64,000 bases of DNA, taken from Marsupella aquatica (taxonomy: Eukaryota > Marchantiophyta). The DNA lies in assembly GCA_973895155.1 (NCBI GenBank), contig OZ316896.1, positions 496,001-560,000 on the forward strand. Direction: 5' to 3'. Positions 1 through 12,782 of the stretch are shown here, piece after piece. Every line of letters begins with the position of its first letter. The first letter of the stretch is position 1. Below the pieces are notes generated by a model. It did no database searches, was not told the origin of the DNA, and saw only the letters and a program-made list of their open reading frames with translations. The position numbers and the translations under genes were made by a program.

Positions 1-1
1 C

Positions 2-2644
2 GTGTGGGGTCCATCCCCGACTCCCTCACACTCTGGAAAGTTATACTATGTATCATTTATTGATGATTACTCAAGATTTGTGTGGATTTATTTCATGACG
101 CATAAGTCTGATGTCTTGTCCATTTTTAAGAAGTGGAAGGCCCAGGTGGAGAATCAGACTGGAAACACGATCAAGTGTTTGGATACAAGGGTGAAGAGTC
201 TGAGGTCAGACAACGGCGGGGAGTACGCTTCAATGGAATTTGAAGAGTACTGTTCAGAACAGGGGATAACTCGCCATCTCACCACAGTTTATACTCCACA
301 GCATAATGGTGTCGCTGAGAGGCTCAATCGGACACTGTTGGAGCGGTCACAGAGTATGTTGAGCCAATCAGGTTTACCACAAGAATTTTGGGCAGAAGCT
401 GTCAATACCGCAGCTTATTTGGTAAATCTTTCTCCTTCTAGTGCTATCAATTTCAAAACGCCGTTTGAGATGCGCTATAAGCGGCAAGCAGACTATCATG
501 GCTTGGTAATTTTTGGAAGTGATGCATATGCTCTCACACCAAAGCAGAATAGGACCAAGTTGGATCCTACCTCCAGGAAATGTGTTTTTCTTGGGTACCA
601 GAGTGGTGTGAAAGCCTATAGGCTATGGGATCCTATTGCCTGTAAGCTCGTTGTCAGTAGGGATGTTTCCTTCAATGAATCCAGATTATTGAAGGAGGGG
701 GAGAATACTCAGGTCTCCCGTACTGACAAAGGAAAATCTCCTATCCCGGATCTCGTTGAGGGGGAGATTGGTTATGAGGTGCATGACCGGAGAGAAGGAG
801 TTGCTCCAATTATGGAGCTGGTTCCTGTGCCAGAGGAACCAGAGGAGTTTGTTGATGCTGGTGAGCAGCAAGTGGATGCTGTTGAGCTTCAAATTGTACC
901 AGCACACGCAGATCAACCGGAGTCATCGGCTAGAAGAACATCTGGTCGCACTGTACGCGCTCCATCAAGGTATGGACAGTGGGTTGATTCATCTCAACTG
1001 CAAGAGGATGATTTTACAGCTGATGATGAGGGTGATGCGTTAATTTTGGAAGAAGGAGAACCTTCTTCATTTCATGAGGCAAGTGCTTCAAAGGAGAAGC
1101 AGAAGTGGACTGCAGCAATGCAAACAGAGATGCAGTCACTAAAGGACAACAAAACTTGGGAGCTTGTTAAGCTGCCTAAGGGTCAGCAAGTGGTGGACAG
1201 CAAGTGGATTTACAAGCTGAAGGATAATTCCATAGGAGGTGGATCGAAGGTCTACAAGGCTAGATTGGTAGCAAAGGGATTCACACAAGAGGAAGGTGTG
1301 GATTACAATGAGGTCTTCTCACCAGTTGCTAATTACTCTACAATACGACTATTGTGTGTACTTGTTGTAATGTTTGGTCTGCTCCTAGATCAGATGGATG
1401 TTGTCACAGCTTTCCTCTATGGCACATTGGAAGAGGTGATCTTCATGAGACAACCGCTAGGTTTTGTGAAGAGAGGACAGGAGGAATTGGTTTGCAGATT
1501 GCTGAAATCCTTGTATGGGTTGAAGCAGTCACCAAGACAGTGGAACAAGCGGTTTGACGATTGGATTCGGTCACAAGGTTTTCACAGAAGTGTATTTGAC
1601 CCTTGTGTGTATTTGAAACCGGTGAAGAATGTTGTCTTTGGGTTCATTGTTTTAGTACTTTATGTGGATGACATGCTAATTGCAGCCAAGGATAGGTCTG
1701 AGATTGTTAAGCTCAAGGCACTGCTTAGTGCAGAGTTTAAGATGAAGGACTTAGGGCCAGCTAAGAGGATTTTGGGTATGGAGATCACTAGGGACTTGGA
1801 GGCTGGCAAGCTATGGTTGACGCAAAGCAGTTATGCGAGGAAGGTAATTGCAAGGTTCAACATGGAGAATAGCAAGCCAGTAAGTACCCCGTTGGCTCCA
1901 CACTTCAAGTTATCATCAGCGTTCTGTCCTACGGATGACACAGAGAAGGGGTTGATGTCAAAGGTTCCATATGACAAGGCAGTGGGGAGTCTCATGTATT
2001 TGATGACTTGCACTAGACCTGATCTTGCCATGGCTATGGGCAAGGTGAGCAGGTACATGTCGAATCCAGGGAAGGTACACTGGGAAGCAGTGAAGTGGAT
2101 TATCAGGTACTTGAAGGGTACCGTGGATCATGGTCTTTTATTTGATGCGAATGCAAAGAATGCTAGATCATTGATTGGCTATGTAGATTCTGACTATGGA
2201 CAAGATTTGGACCGAAGGAGATCAACAACAGGATACGTGTTCACACTTGGCGGTGGATGCATAAGTTGGAGGTCTACTTTGCAGAAGTGTATTGCTCAGT
2301 CTACTACAGAAGCGGAGTATGTTGCAGCTGCGGAAGCAGCAAAGGAAGCGATTTGGTTGGATAGACTTATCACTGAAATGGGATTGCCACAGGGGAATGT
2401 GAAGCTCCATTGTGATAGTCAAAGTGCGCTCCACCTTGCTGTGAACCAGGTGATGGACAGCAGAGTGAAGCACATTGACGTCAGGTACCATTTTATCAGG
2501 CAGGCTGTGTCTGATAATTTGTTTGAGCTAGTCAAGATTGATGGTAAACTCAACCCGGCTGACGCATTTACCAAAGTGATTCCTTTGGAGAGTTTCTCTA
2601 GACACCGTGACGTATTGCAGGTTTTGCAATTGCATCACAAGTAG
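2..2644 (+). CDS. Copia pol polyprotein, partial: integrase, reverse transcriptase, RNase H
   Basis: An 880-residue open frame cut by the window edge; the first codon is GTG, so the true protein starts upstream. Residues 20-130 are the integrase core, with the three acidic residues seen in FIDDYSRF, SDNGGEY and GVAERLN. A variable acidic linker follows. Reverse transcriptase spans about 370-620, from WTAAMQTEMQ through YKARLVAKGFTQEEG and QMDVVTAFLYG to the catalytic YVDDMLI. RNase H follows, with a TEAEYVAAAEAAKEAIWL block and the terminal PADAFTK region. No internal stop or frameshift is present. It is the replication polyprotein of the retrotransposon, normally cleaved by the element protease encoded upstream. 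Confidence 0.96.
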   Translation: MWGPSPTPSHSGKLYYVSFIDDYSRFVWIYFMTHKSDVLSIFKKWKAQVENQTGNTIKCLDTRVKSLRSDNGGEYASMEFEEYCSEQGITRHLTTVYTPQHNGVAERLNRTLLERSQSMLSQSGLPQEFWAEAVNTAAYLVNLSPSSAINFKTPFEMRYKRQADYHGLVIFGSDAYALTPKQNRTKLDPTSRKCVFLGYQSGVKAYRLWDPIACKLVVSRDVSFNESRLLKEGENTQVSRTDKGKSPIPDLVEGEIGYEVHDRREGVAPIMELVPVPEEPEEFVDAGEQQVDAVELQIVPAHADQPESSARRTSGRTVRAPSRYGQWVDSSQLQEDDFTADDEGDALILEEGEPSSFHEASASKEKQKWTAAMQTEMQSLKDNKTWELVKLPKGQQVVDSKWIYKLKDNSIGGGSKVYKARLVAKGFTQEEGVDYNEVFSPVANYSTIRLLCVLVVMFGLLLDQMDVVTAFLYGTLEEVIFMRQPLGFVKRGQEELVCRLLKSLYGLKQSPRQWNKRFDDWIRSQGFHRSVFDPCVYLKPVKNVVFGFIVLVLYVDDMLIAAKDRSEIVKLKALLSAEFKMKDLGPAKRILGMEITRDLEAGKLWLTQSSYARKVIARFNMENSKPVSTPLAPHFKLSSAFCPTDDTEKGLMSKVPYDKAVGSLMYLMTCTRPDLAMAMGKVSRYMSNPGKVHWEAVKWIIRYLKGTVDHGLLFDANAKNARSLIGYVDSDYGQDLDRRRSTTGYVFTLGGGCISWRSTLQKCIAQSTTEAEYVAAAEAAKEAIWLDRLITEMGLPQGNVKLHCDSQSALHLAVNQVMDSRVKHIDVRYHFIRQAVSDNLFELVKIDGKLNPADAFTKVIPLESFSRHRDVLQVLQLHHK

Positions 2645-2819
2645 AGTTTTCTTAAACATTCATTGTAATTACTGATATATGCTCTTCCTCATTCCTATGT
2701 ATTAGGCTACGGCTTAGTTCTGGTTTGCTCTAGTTAGAGAGGGAAACCGGTTTGGTTTCTGTCCAGAACTTCCCACTGAGGGATCATATACATTGGCAGT
2801 ATTACTCTCCCCTAGACCA

Positions 2820-2835
2820 GAGTCAAGGGGAAGAT
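2820..2835 (+). other. Polypurine tract of the copia element
   Basis: A purine-rich run (AGTCAAGGGGAAGAT) directly abuts the TGTTG start of the 3' LTR. In copia elements this tract primes plus-strand DNA synthesis. The call rests on its position and composition. Confidence 0.8.
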
Positions 2836-3412
2836 TGTTGGGTATTTACTCTTACGTCTAGGTTAGGTATGACGTGGTTGGTACAACAACGTGGGTTGGT
2901 ACAACTACGTGGTTAGGTACAACTACGTGATTAGGTACAACTATGTGGTTAGGTACAACTACGTGATTAGGTACAACTATGTGGTTAGGTACAACTACAT
3001 GATTAGGTACAACTATGTGGTTAGGTACAACTATGTGGTTAGGTACAACTAAGTTGCACACTATATCATAAGAGGCATGTGTGCTTGGAGAGGTAGAACC
3101 AAGGCTCATTGTTATGGAGCCACTTGAGAGATAGGGAGAGCTTACACTGTGGAGACTCGGTATAGCCGACGGGCTTAGAGTTCAGTAAAGCTCTCTTGTG
3201 TGTTCCCGTGGACGTAGCCTCAAGGAGGTGAACCACGTATCTCTTGTGTCGACTATTGTGCATTGGATGGTTCATGGGCTTGCCGTTGCGATCGTCGTCT
3301 ATGCTCAACAGTTTACTTCACCAGAACCTATGTACACAAGAGCACACAAGAGGATTTTAGTGAACTCTAAGCCCATCACACACCAAGTCTCCTCCGACTA
3401 AACTCTACAACA
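2836..3412 (+). repeat. 3' LTR of the copia element
   Basis: A 577-bp LTR starting TGTTGGG and ending CTACAACA, giving the inverted TGTTG/CAACA terminus. It follows the polypurine tract directly. Positions 2880-3059 are a tandem array of 18-bp units. The remaining 350 bp should hold the promoter and polyadenylation signals of the element, but I do not see an unmistakable TATA box. Confidence 0.85.
2880..3059 (+). repeat. 18-bp tandem array inside the copia LTR, about 10 units
   Basis: Ten contiguous units of GGTACAACTACGTGRTTA. Units alternate between GATTA and GGTTA endings, giving a 36-bp higher-order period over part of the array. Several units carry an ACGTG core. Others carry ATGTG or ACATG, the products of CpG deamination on one or the other strand. 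The repeated VVPNHI/VVPNHV minus-strand reading frame across it is an artefact of the repeat and not a gene. Confidence 0.9.
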
Positions 3413-5849
3413 ATGAGCCTAAGTTCCAGTCATTCACTAAGTCATGCTAGTGAATATATAAGTAGCACATGTCAACGTAACCATGCACCTGACTACGGCT
3501 TGACAACTACGCCGGTGACAGTAATTTTAGACGTAAGAGTAAATGCTGACGGATTGCACCCGAAGTCTCAGTGTGTCCACTCACATGGAGCACCCCAGAG
3601 TCTCGCTCCGTGTGAGTGGGCACACTGTCGAATGAACATTGATGAGAAATTTTTGCAAAAGCAAAGATTGTACAATTCCTGCCATCCACACAGTTTAGCG
3701 AGACTTGGCAGGGACCACTACTGCAAGCCCCAACTCACCAGTTCTGGCATGTTGGAGGCACCAACTCGCAGGCCCAGCCGGGGTTAAAATTTTCAGGGTC
3801 TGCTGGGGATTGAAATAGAGCTGTGGCAAACACCTCTCACTAAAGTGTTGCTGGCTGTGCATTTCCCGCTGCAGGTGGGATGCTGTTTTTGCATGCATCT
3901 CCAAGAGTGCTATGTGACCAGCCTGGGAAAGGTTGTGATGCTGGGTGTGCTGTTTGGGGATGCATCACAACCTTATATCGAGCTTCACTACCTTCCCCAA
4001 GCTCATGACCGACACCCAGATTCTTTGTTACCGAAAGTCTTGAAAAATACGAGAGTACATTGGCCTCAATGCAGTTTCTGGTTGGTTGGTAGAGCCGAAG
4101 GCTAGACTCATGCAAAGTACTTCAATTTTGACAACTATGGCAGCATAGTGGCAGAGCTCTCGGTGCTCCCAGGAATTTCAATCAATATTTTGTTTTGTCG
4201 GAGAGCGGGAGTGAATTAGCTGGAACGCTCTCTTTGACGTTCTCAGAGACATGCTTTGGACATTTATACGTTCTTTTTAACGTCGAAAATGTAGTTCGAT
4301 CAGAATTCAAGTCATTTAGTTGCTCTTTCAGGTTGCCATGAGTGTAACCGCCTGAATAGAGGCAACAACTGTAGCCACAACCGCGAGCTCAGAGTTGTCA
4401 ATTCCAGGTTCCCAGTATCACAACACTCGAGAGTCATCAATTCCAGACTTCAGATATCAAGACAAGGAAAAAAAATCCCTCCAATAAATTTGATACCTAA
4501 TGCCACAGGGCAACAAGGACCATTGATGTGACCATAAGCTTACAGTAACCAATTCAAGGTACTCGACAGCAAAATTGTGACATAAAACAGTACATTCCAA
4601 GCTTAAATTAGTCGTCAAGACACTGATTGTCACCACTTTGAAGGAGCCTGCTTTCAAGAAGTTTTCAGCGTTGTATGAAAAGAGCTTGGGGATGGGTGTC
4701 AAAGGAACGTGAAGTAATGTGTGTTGAGTTACAGTAATAAAATCCGCCTGAACTTCTGTTTACTGTACGTAGACTGCCTGCCTGAACCTGAGAATGGTGG
4801 TTAGGTAATTGCCAGGAATTGGCTCTTCTGATGGCATACGTATAACTCAGATGAGTTTATCTGTATTATACACCCATCAACACGTGCACATTGACTGGAA
4901 CATGCCGGTGTTGTGCGTCGTAATTTCGGTGTGCAGGGGTTTACCCTAAACATTGCACCCACGTCGAATATAATCACAAGAAATGTGCCCCGGAACCTGA
5001 TAGCTGTGAACTTTCCTTTACATCCTGTTTTTGATCCCGTGCTAGACGTCACTTGGTAGGTATGATGACCTCTTTGCCTACGGTTTTGGAGAATTCGTTC
5101 ACGCAGTGACTCAACCCAACTGAGAACCTTCTTCGAGGACGTAATCATGCACTGAATGTGATCGACCAGAGTCCAGGCCCCCTCCCCACCGCAAGAGAGC
5201 ACAAATGGTCCACTGAGGAGTTTGGTCTGAGCTCATTTTGTCATGGCCTCCATCCATTAGTTCCATGAAAAAATGCTGCCCACCATCATTCCAGTCACGG
5301 ACCTGCAATCCACCAACATTCCATGATGCTCCACACTCTGGGGCATCCGTCTCTGCACTCCCTTCATTCATGGTAATGTTCTCCGAAAAATTCTGATATT
5401 CAACACTGCTGTGCTGGCTGCCAGCCAGTGGCCTTCGGAACTTCCACGGTCACACCGAGCCAGAGCAGAGTGCGACGCAATTTGGCATCCACAAGACTAG
5501 CATAGAATAGATCGAGGCTGATAAGCCGTGGTAAGGACGCTGTGTGATGTGCTGAGTCGTACTCAATCTGCAACAGCACCCGAAAAATAAGATATTCGAG
5601 CATATACATCAACGACGAGATATGTGAAACATGACAAGGTTGTCTACTGGTGCAAGCACAGGGAGGATTAAGGTGCCTGGTTTGTACCAAGTTGGACATG
5701 CTTCATGTCCCTGATCCTGACTTTTGAACAGCAACCCAAACCTGCTTCTGCAATTTCAGACAATTTTAAAATTTCAGTTACGCAAAACAACGTAACAGTG
5801 GAAAGTCCAAGTTGACTCTATAGAGAATTACAAACGTGACCTTGACATA
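3413..5849. other. Intergenic region, no gene recognised
   Basis: Between the copia LTR and the last UPF3 exon I see no reading frame with protein-like content or splice structure. A short degenerate duplication sits near 4390-4460. The low-coordinate part of the UPF3 3' untranslated region must lie at the right end of this stretch. Confidence 0.5.
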
Positions 5850-8800
5850 TCACAAAGGGCATGAGACCAACCCACAGTAGGGGCTACAGGAACGAATTGA
5901 ATTAATAAATCGAATTATAATCCACCGGAACCACCAGGCAATGTTCACCTCGTTGCTTCCCAATGCAAGACTTCCACCGCGCTTGACTGGCTTACTCAGC
6001 TCATTAGTAACCACAGTGCCATCGTTGTCTCTAGAGGTATGTTGTCCACTTCTCTCTCGCCTCCTGTCTCCAGATCTGTGGCTCCCACCTAGGATACGAC
6101 AACATTCAATCATGGGATGAGTCTACAAGACAAGAACATCTCAATTTAAAGCAAAACCAGCTTTGAGCATATATTCATAGAGAGGGTCCTAGAATCCATC
6201 AGCAGGTAATATTTCATTCACAAGAGGAAAGAAAATAGTTCTATGGAGGAAAGTCGACCTTTCCATAATCCAATTTAATTTTGACTAATTCTCTAAGTGA
6301 AAACTAATATTACCTGTGAGCTCACTCCATTGGGGAGCATCTTGTTTCCGCTTGTCCTTGTCAGCTACAGAAGATGAGATGTGACTTTCGCCGTTTTCTC
6401 TTGTGTTGTACATAGTAACCGGGAGCGCTTTTGGATCCACTGAGAGAGTGGAATCACTTCTGTGTTCTGCGCCCTGGTTTGCAACTCCTGCGTGATCCTG
6501 GTTCGCCGCTGCAATGCTCCCAGAGAGTGCTGATCGCCCACTTCGCGCTGAGCGAATACTGCTAGATTCAACATGTCGGACCTTTCCAACTTGGGATGCA
6601 GTACCGGACTGGCTTCTTCCTCCACCGTCAGGATGTTGCTGTCCTGTCGCGCTCTCCGCGCCTTTGCTCTCCACAGCAGAGTTCTGCCCAGAAATCGATA
6701 CAGCCTTTCCAACCTGCCTGTGGAATCCTCTTTCACTCTTCTCTTCCGTTGAGACAGGTGCTGTCGCTGACACAGTAGAAGATGGATCCGTACTTGGAGC
6801 CACGTCTGAGCGTCGGCGGGGAGTCCAGACGGGTCGATCCGGTCTGTCTTTGTTCCGAACCCTTCGTGCGTCTTGTCTCTCAGATGCAGTCAAGGAATCC
6901 AGTTTCTCTTCTGCGGGACTGAAATTGCTGGACAGCGGTGCCGCTTGATCGGAGTCAGCAGAGGATGCAAGACTGGGTACTTGTTCTTTACCACTCATCC
7001 GAATGTTCTGAGGTCGGGGAGGGCGCTTTCCACCCCTCTCTGCTGGCTGTGGTGAGCCTTGTTGAGAAGACGAATCCAGAAGCAGTGTAACATGAGAAGG
7101 AGACTGCTGGTCTCTCGGTGACAGTGCCCTCCTTGATGAGTTCCTTCCAGAAATCTCTCGTCGTTGACTTTGCTTCGAAGGGGCTGCACCTGTGGACCCT
7201 TCACCAGATGTAGCAGGCTGAGGCTGTGTACCGGAAGAGGTTACTCGAGGAGATACTGATGGGCGATGTCGCTGATTAAAACCCCCACTGACAGACACTT
7301 GACCTGGACTTGTCGGCCCCCCTTCCTGTCAAGCAAATTTCAAACCTGTTAGAAAGGACATTCAGAATAATGTAGAGATATCTTCCAGTGAGTATTACAA
7401 TAATAAGAAAAAAACTCTACAAAATTTGATCTGTTCCAGATATTAGCCAAACCCTACCATATCCAGTTTCACAACTTGGCGGGTTGACGCAACTGCCTTA
7501 TTCTCTTTTCACTTCAGGAAAGGACTCAAATGGAAAAGCAAAAGATTTCAGGAATTTTTTTACCTATGAGGGGACTTCACAAAATAAATACAAAACAATC
7601 CTACGTTTAAAGAGTGGCACTGTTTCTAAAGTTCTCACCCTCTCGTTCTGTTTTCTCTTTCTTCATGCATCCAAAATTTCAATTGGACATTTCTAGAGTA
7701 GTATTGGTCATAGTCAAGCGGGGTAGTGTAAAATTGGGTCTCGAGCTGAGTTCTAACATGTGCATGAGTAAAAGCTAGCGCAGAGTAGGAACCTCCGATT
7801 TAGGTAAATTCTTAACCAGATCACTAGAGGAAAGGAACATCCCAATTGAACAACAGTATGAAAATCACTCACGGAGTCTTTGTGTAGCTTCTCCTTCATT
7901 ACCGGTAACTGCTTCCTTTTAAGTACTTCACGCTTTAAATCTTTGGCACCATCTCCGATCAGTGCCTCGTTGGCAAACTTCCCCGTGGCTGCCGGAGAAT
8001 GGGAACTTAACGGTTCTAGATCAACAGCAAGGCCTTCATTTGCTGCTGCTAAATCTGTAGACAGTGTTATCAGAGGAAACAAGTAACAAACTTAACACTT
8101 CAAAGCCAGGCGTATACAGCTAGATAATTCTGACAAGACTATGGAAATATCTACTGTAATTGTTCAGCAAGAATGAGTTTCCGGAACTGCGCTAGAGGAA
8201 CCTACAAATAGCAGTACTTTCCCGACAGGTGTGACGTGCTAAGGGCATCTCCACCGATAACACAGTATAATCACTCGCAAGCCGTATTTATGAATATTAG
8301 ATAAAATAATTTATTGTAGCGGTTAGGGGATACAGGCCACGGCTGAAGGTGACTTAAGAGTTTTGCTACGAGAATGATTAATTGCTTTCAATGTCTCCGA
8401 ATAATGGGCTTACCTGTCCCTGCTCTCAGAGATTCCTTCGACAAGACTGCAACGTGTACGTTCTCCTTACTGGACTCTACCAATTGAAATGTTGTGGGGT
8501 TCCCCTTCATTCCAGAAGCGCCTGCGGAAGCAGCTTCTCCATGGAGAAGCTTTCTCTCCTTGGGATCAGCAGTCTCCTTCCTTCTCCTCTCAATCACCAC
8601 TTCCCGTTCCTTGCGATGTTCCTCTCGGCGCTGTCCTCCCGAGTGATCTCGGGCTTGCACCTCCTTAAAATCCTTTTGCATTAACTAGACCATCAATAAG
8701 ACGAAATTCCCACTTCAAACGGACGGCCTGGCATATAAACATTAAGGAGGTTCTGCAAGATACTACCCTCTGAGTACATCTAGAATGCAAATCTTGTGTA

Positions 8801-11800
8801 GCTTATAACTCCAAGGCAGGCAGACAACAGAAACCTGAACGACGAGCAAACACCCAAACGTGAAAGTAAGGTATCACCCCAATGACCCCAAAAACGTTGG
8901 CACCTAGGTGCCAAACCCCGAAGGACCAAGGTATATCCAAAAATATGTTTGGAAACTTTTCCCAAGGCCCAGTACATCTGCTATACTGAGCTAGATTGTT
9001 GGACGTCTTCTGTCACTCACCATGTGGGCGCCTGGACGCGATCTTTCGATCCTCTTATGTGACCCCGCATTTGATGTAGCGAGGGACGCTCCTCCAGATC
9101 GAGAAACGAGCTTCGAGGACAAGGACCTCTGCGTAAATAACACAATTATGAGGCATCATGTCAGTCTCTTTAGACTTTACTTCCATGGTCATCTTATATT
9201 GAACTCGGACACAGAAATAAACAATGAAAGATATTTTGAAAGATGAAAGTTCAATCAATTTTTTCCCCATGTTCAGCGCAGATACAGAACAGGGCAGGCA
9301 TAAACAGCTTTCATCCGATCCGAGAAAGAATATTAACGAACACCACAACCATAATTGTATTTGACAGAATCTTTATAGAGTGTCCTCATTTCGACAATCA
9401 GCCATGGATAGTGCAAAATGAATATGACGATGGCAAATAACAAACTTGGCAGTTCCACATGACATAAATAAAGGAGGAAAAAGTTCAAACGAATTTATAG
9501 ATCATGGCAGGACAGAATGCCATCGAGGCAGAAAGATATGACAGTACTCTCTGCCTGCGAGATGAATGACCTACCTGGGGTGCAGACTTTGCAGCTCTCC
9601 TTTGACGCACGAATTCCATCAAAGGAGTGACCACAGTTTCTTTCCCACCACCGGCACCTGATATAGAACGAAGAAAGGAACTTTCAGTTCTAATTCTCTC
9701 TTTTAAATTGAACCAATTTTTCAATTTTTATCTTATAAAGTACAAGAAAACCTATACCTCGAGAAGGCTTACACCACACCAAAAGCACTCACAAGATGTA
9801 CATCAGGCCAGGGAACGCACCTAAGGCTGCTGCCTTTTCTGCTTCTCGTCTTTCAAGTTGCACTTCTGCACTCGGAAGGTATTCCAAAGGTTTTCCCAAC
9901 ATCTCTAGGAATTCAAGATAGTCCGGATCTGTCAAAGCCAAAACATCTAGCTGGTAAGTACACTTGGGAATATACCAGATGATGTTAACAAATTACCTCC
10001 GTTCAGGTCGTGAGTAACTCCATACACAGAAGACATCGGTCAGGATAAACACTTGTCGACAATTCCCCAAGACAAAAGACTGCCAGTGAAAACACAAATA
10101 TCTCCTATGGAGACTATAATCCCAGTGTTCATTTTCCTGAAGAAATAGATATTTTGGAGCTGTTGTTTTACATTTGCAGTTCAATTCCAATGCACCCTGA
10201 CTGAAATCATAACTGAAGCAGAAATCACAACTACGACAATTGCTGCACAAATCCGCTCACAAAAAAAAAGACTTTGAACGAATATAGAACTGCTCTATCC
10301 ATAGTTGCATCTCAAAAGTGAACATGTGTATCATGACATGATATTAGTGCAACCACGAATCCAAAACCACTGCACCTAAAATAGTACACCTTTGGTGATT
10401 GTTCCTTCACGAATGTCCTTTTTGGATCTCGGCTTAGGTATTCGTTGATAAGGAGCATATTCTACCGCGACTTTATACTGCGTTCCTGCAAACAAGAGTG
10501 ACCACAAAAGAAAAGGCCTTCAGAAATACTGCAGAAATCTAGTGTGCACAAAAAAGAGCAGTGACTCTGCAAGACAGCGAAGTACATCAGAGGATTTCTA
10601 CCTTTGTCGAAGTTCTAGTTGATCCAATTACAAAATTTTACAAGTCCTCGAATCGAAGTTTCAAACTTAAAAAAGTTGTTACTTGGACTACAGACCAATT
10701 CTCCAAATCATAAAATTGACCTTCTAGGAACATCTCAGAAAATAATCCCATTTTCCAAACATTTAAATGTTTGCTTCTGTCGAGCCCACCCTTTAAGCTA
10801 TAACCGTTCCCAGCTTGAGGGAACGACCTAGGCTTTCCCACGGACACAAGGAACCAGGGAATATACCCCTTGTAGCACACTTTTCTAATCTATAGTAATG
10901 CAAAACAATCAGCCAACCTTTCTCATTGACAAATACATGTCCATCCAAGTGCTCAGAGAAGTCGTAAACATCTTCTGGCTTCTTGAAATTGACATATGCT
11001 CGAGCCGGGACTTGCCTCTTAACACTGTCAAAGCAACCACAAAAAAATATTAACAAACTAAGATAATAACTTATTGAATCACTGTATATTTTATTGAAAA
11101 TAATAAAATCCATAAGGGGATAGTAGTAGACATGTACGGTCTGTGTATCAATGTTTATATTCTCATGCTTACCATACTTAAACTCTAGCGATGACCCCTT
11201 GTAACAGAAATCCTCACTCATACGAATAGCGAAAGAAAACGAGTGAGAATTGACCGAGCGAGCCACAGTGAATAAATGATGCACTGCACGGGAAAAATTG
11301 TGGTTGGAACTCATCAACGACACTTTCTCACATCATGAAATACAATGGTAGACAATGGAATGTATCAGAACATGCTTACTTTTCCTAGACAGGAAGAATT
11401 ACAACACGCATCGGAGTTCTTATGAAGGCATATTGGAATATCTAGCAAGAACTGGATAGCAGGACTCACACCGCAAATCACATCAGCAAAAGCAAAAAGC
11501 AGACACTCGCCGTTACATAGTATTTACGTGGAACTATATACTCGAATACTCGGTGATGAAGTTCAGGAGATTAAAAAAGGACCACGAGACAGATATTAAA
11601 CTGGAAGAAGTAACACATGCACAACTGTCACGCGGTCCAGATCTTTTGGATGTTAATACAACCACATTCGAGGGAGGAAAAATTAGGGTGCAAAACCCCT
11701 GCAAGATGGTGAAACATTCTGCAAATTCTTGAGTGCTGCTCAGCAAAGGCACCAAAAGAAGCCCAAAAATATAATGGATTCATCTTTCTGTGATGGTCAG

Positions 11801-12782
11801 ATGGGGATCCGGTAGTGCCATCCGCAAACTCGCTTCACATCCTGAAGGCAATAGTTGACGTTTCAAAATGGTTGCATTTGGCTTTTTTCCGTCAACGCGC
11901 ACACATACAGAGGGTAGATAAATACTGGCAGGCCAGATTGGGGTCACCGAGAATATCGTTTCCATAGGGTCGTTCCACCGTCTGGAATGTTAAAAATTCA
12001 CCAAGGGCAACGAGGGTCCGCGACAAATTCCTCGATTGCAAGACCTCTCAAAAACCTCTGAGGTCTAATTCAACTAGCCATTCCACCTCTGGTAGAACGT
12101 TCCGGATAGACAACAAGGATGCTCAAGGATTGATCCGCAACGACTCCCTATCTCCAAAACCCAGCGCTGATGATTTCAGGGAAGGCTAGCCAGCTACCGA
12201 GAGTCGTGCAGCATAGTTCAGGAGCACGCGGCAGCCAGAGACGTCCTGGACAATGTAGCTGCTCTCCACACGCTCGCAATCGCATGGCATTCCCGGTAAA
12301 GGAGCTTGTCAACGAGAAAAAAGGAATCATGACCTAAAATGCTAAGAAAGGAGGGCTTTAGTCCCGACGGTATCCCAATTGGCCAAGCGAGTCAGTTGAG
12401 GGGCAACACATAAGAAGCAGAGGAAGGATAAAATTAGACCTAAAACGCTGAGAAAAGGGCCCCCTTCATACCCAACTGTGACCCAATTGATTAAACGGAA
12501 GGACACGGCGCATGAATTAAGACCATAACCCTACCTGGCTTTTCCCGGGCGGAAACTGAACCAAGTGTAAGACCCCGAGAACTTGGAGTCGATGTGCTCC
12601 AGGAGAACCGCCTCCGAAATCGAGGGGGGCAAATGGCGCAGCACCACCTTGGTGCGCGCCAGCGATTCCTTCATGGGGCTCTCCAAACTACGCCGCCGCA
12701 CTCCTCCTCCTCCGCTTCCTGGTCCACCTCCACCTCCTCCCCCACCGCCACTCTGCTCTTGTTGCGCCATGCTGTTCGGCAT
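5850..12782 (-). CDS. UPF3: UPF3/SMG4-like nonsense-mediated mRNA decay factor
   Basis: Ten exons, all joining in frame: 12782-12535, 11024-10918, 10485-10390, 9928-9821, 9657-9575, 9128-9021, 8672-8414 (or from 8663), 8054-7873, 7325-6314, 6088-5850; about 813 residues. Residues 37-190 form the Smg4/UPF3 domain (RNP-like fold that binds UPF2): KVVLRHLPPSISEAVLLEHI, WFSFRPGK, KKPEDVYDF, GHVFVNEKG, VEYAPYQRIPKP, DPDYLEFLEML, EVQLERREAEKAA. The rest is a low-complexity Ser/Arg/Lys-rich tail, mostly in the 1012-bp exon 9. UPF3 links exon-junction complexes to UPF2/UPF1 and shuttles between nucleus and cytoplasm. The start is ambiguous: in-frame ATGs lie at 12995, 12782, 12770 and 12674. I chose 12782 because more upstream sequence is Gly/Ala-rich without family resemblance. 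A possible donor at the end of the recognisable part of exon 10 could lead to another terminal exon. Confidence 0.92.

Larger units (their letters stand above)
1..3412 (+). mobile_element. Ty1/copia LTR retrotransposon, 5' part outside the window
   Basis: The 3' half of a plant copia element. In order it holds a pol reading frame (integrase, reverse transcriptase, RNase H), an untranslated stretch with a polypurine tract just before 2836, and a 3' LTR. Integrase before reverse transcriptase is the copia order. The 5' LTR, primer binding site, gag and protease lie outside the window, so LTR divergence and the target duplication cannot be checked. The LTR ends in TGTTG...CAACA, the usual short inverted terminus. 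The pol frame is open to its stop, so the insertion looks fairly young. Whether the complete element can move cannot be judged from here. Confidence 0.95.

Noticed and set aside
2858-3109. Minus-strand frame with repeated VVPNHI/VVPNHV heptad-like units
   Set aside because: It is only the translation of the 18-bp tandem array in the LTR, a multiple of three, so every frame stays open.
5111-5699. Minus-strand frames downstream of UPF3 as possible extra exons
   Set aside because: No convincing acceptor in phase with the possible exon 10 donor, and no family resemblance.
8238-8262. GGGCATCTCCACCG resembling a Harbinger/MITE terminus
   Set aside because: No matching inverted end was found nearby, and it lies within a UPF3 intron.
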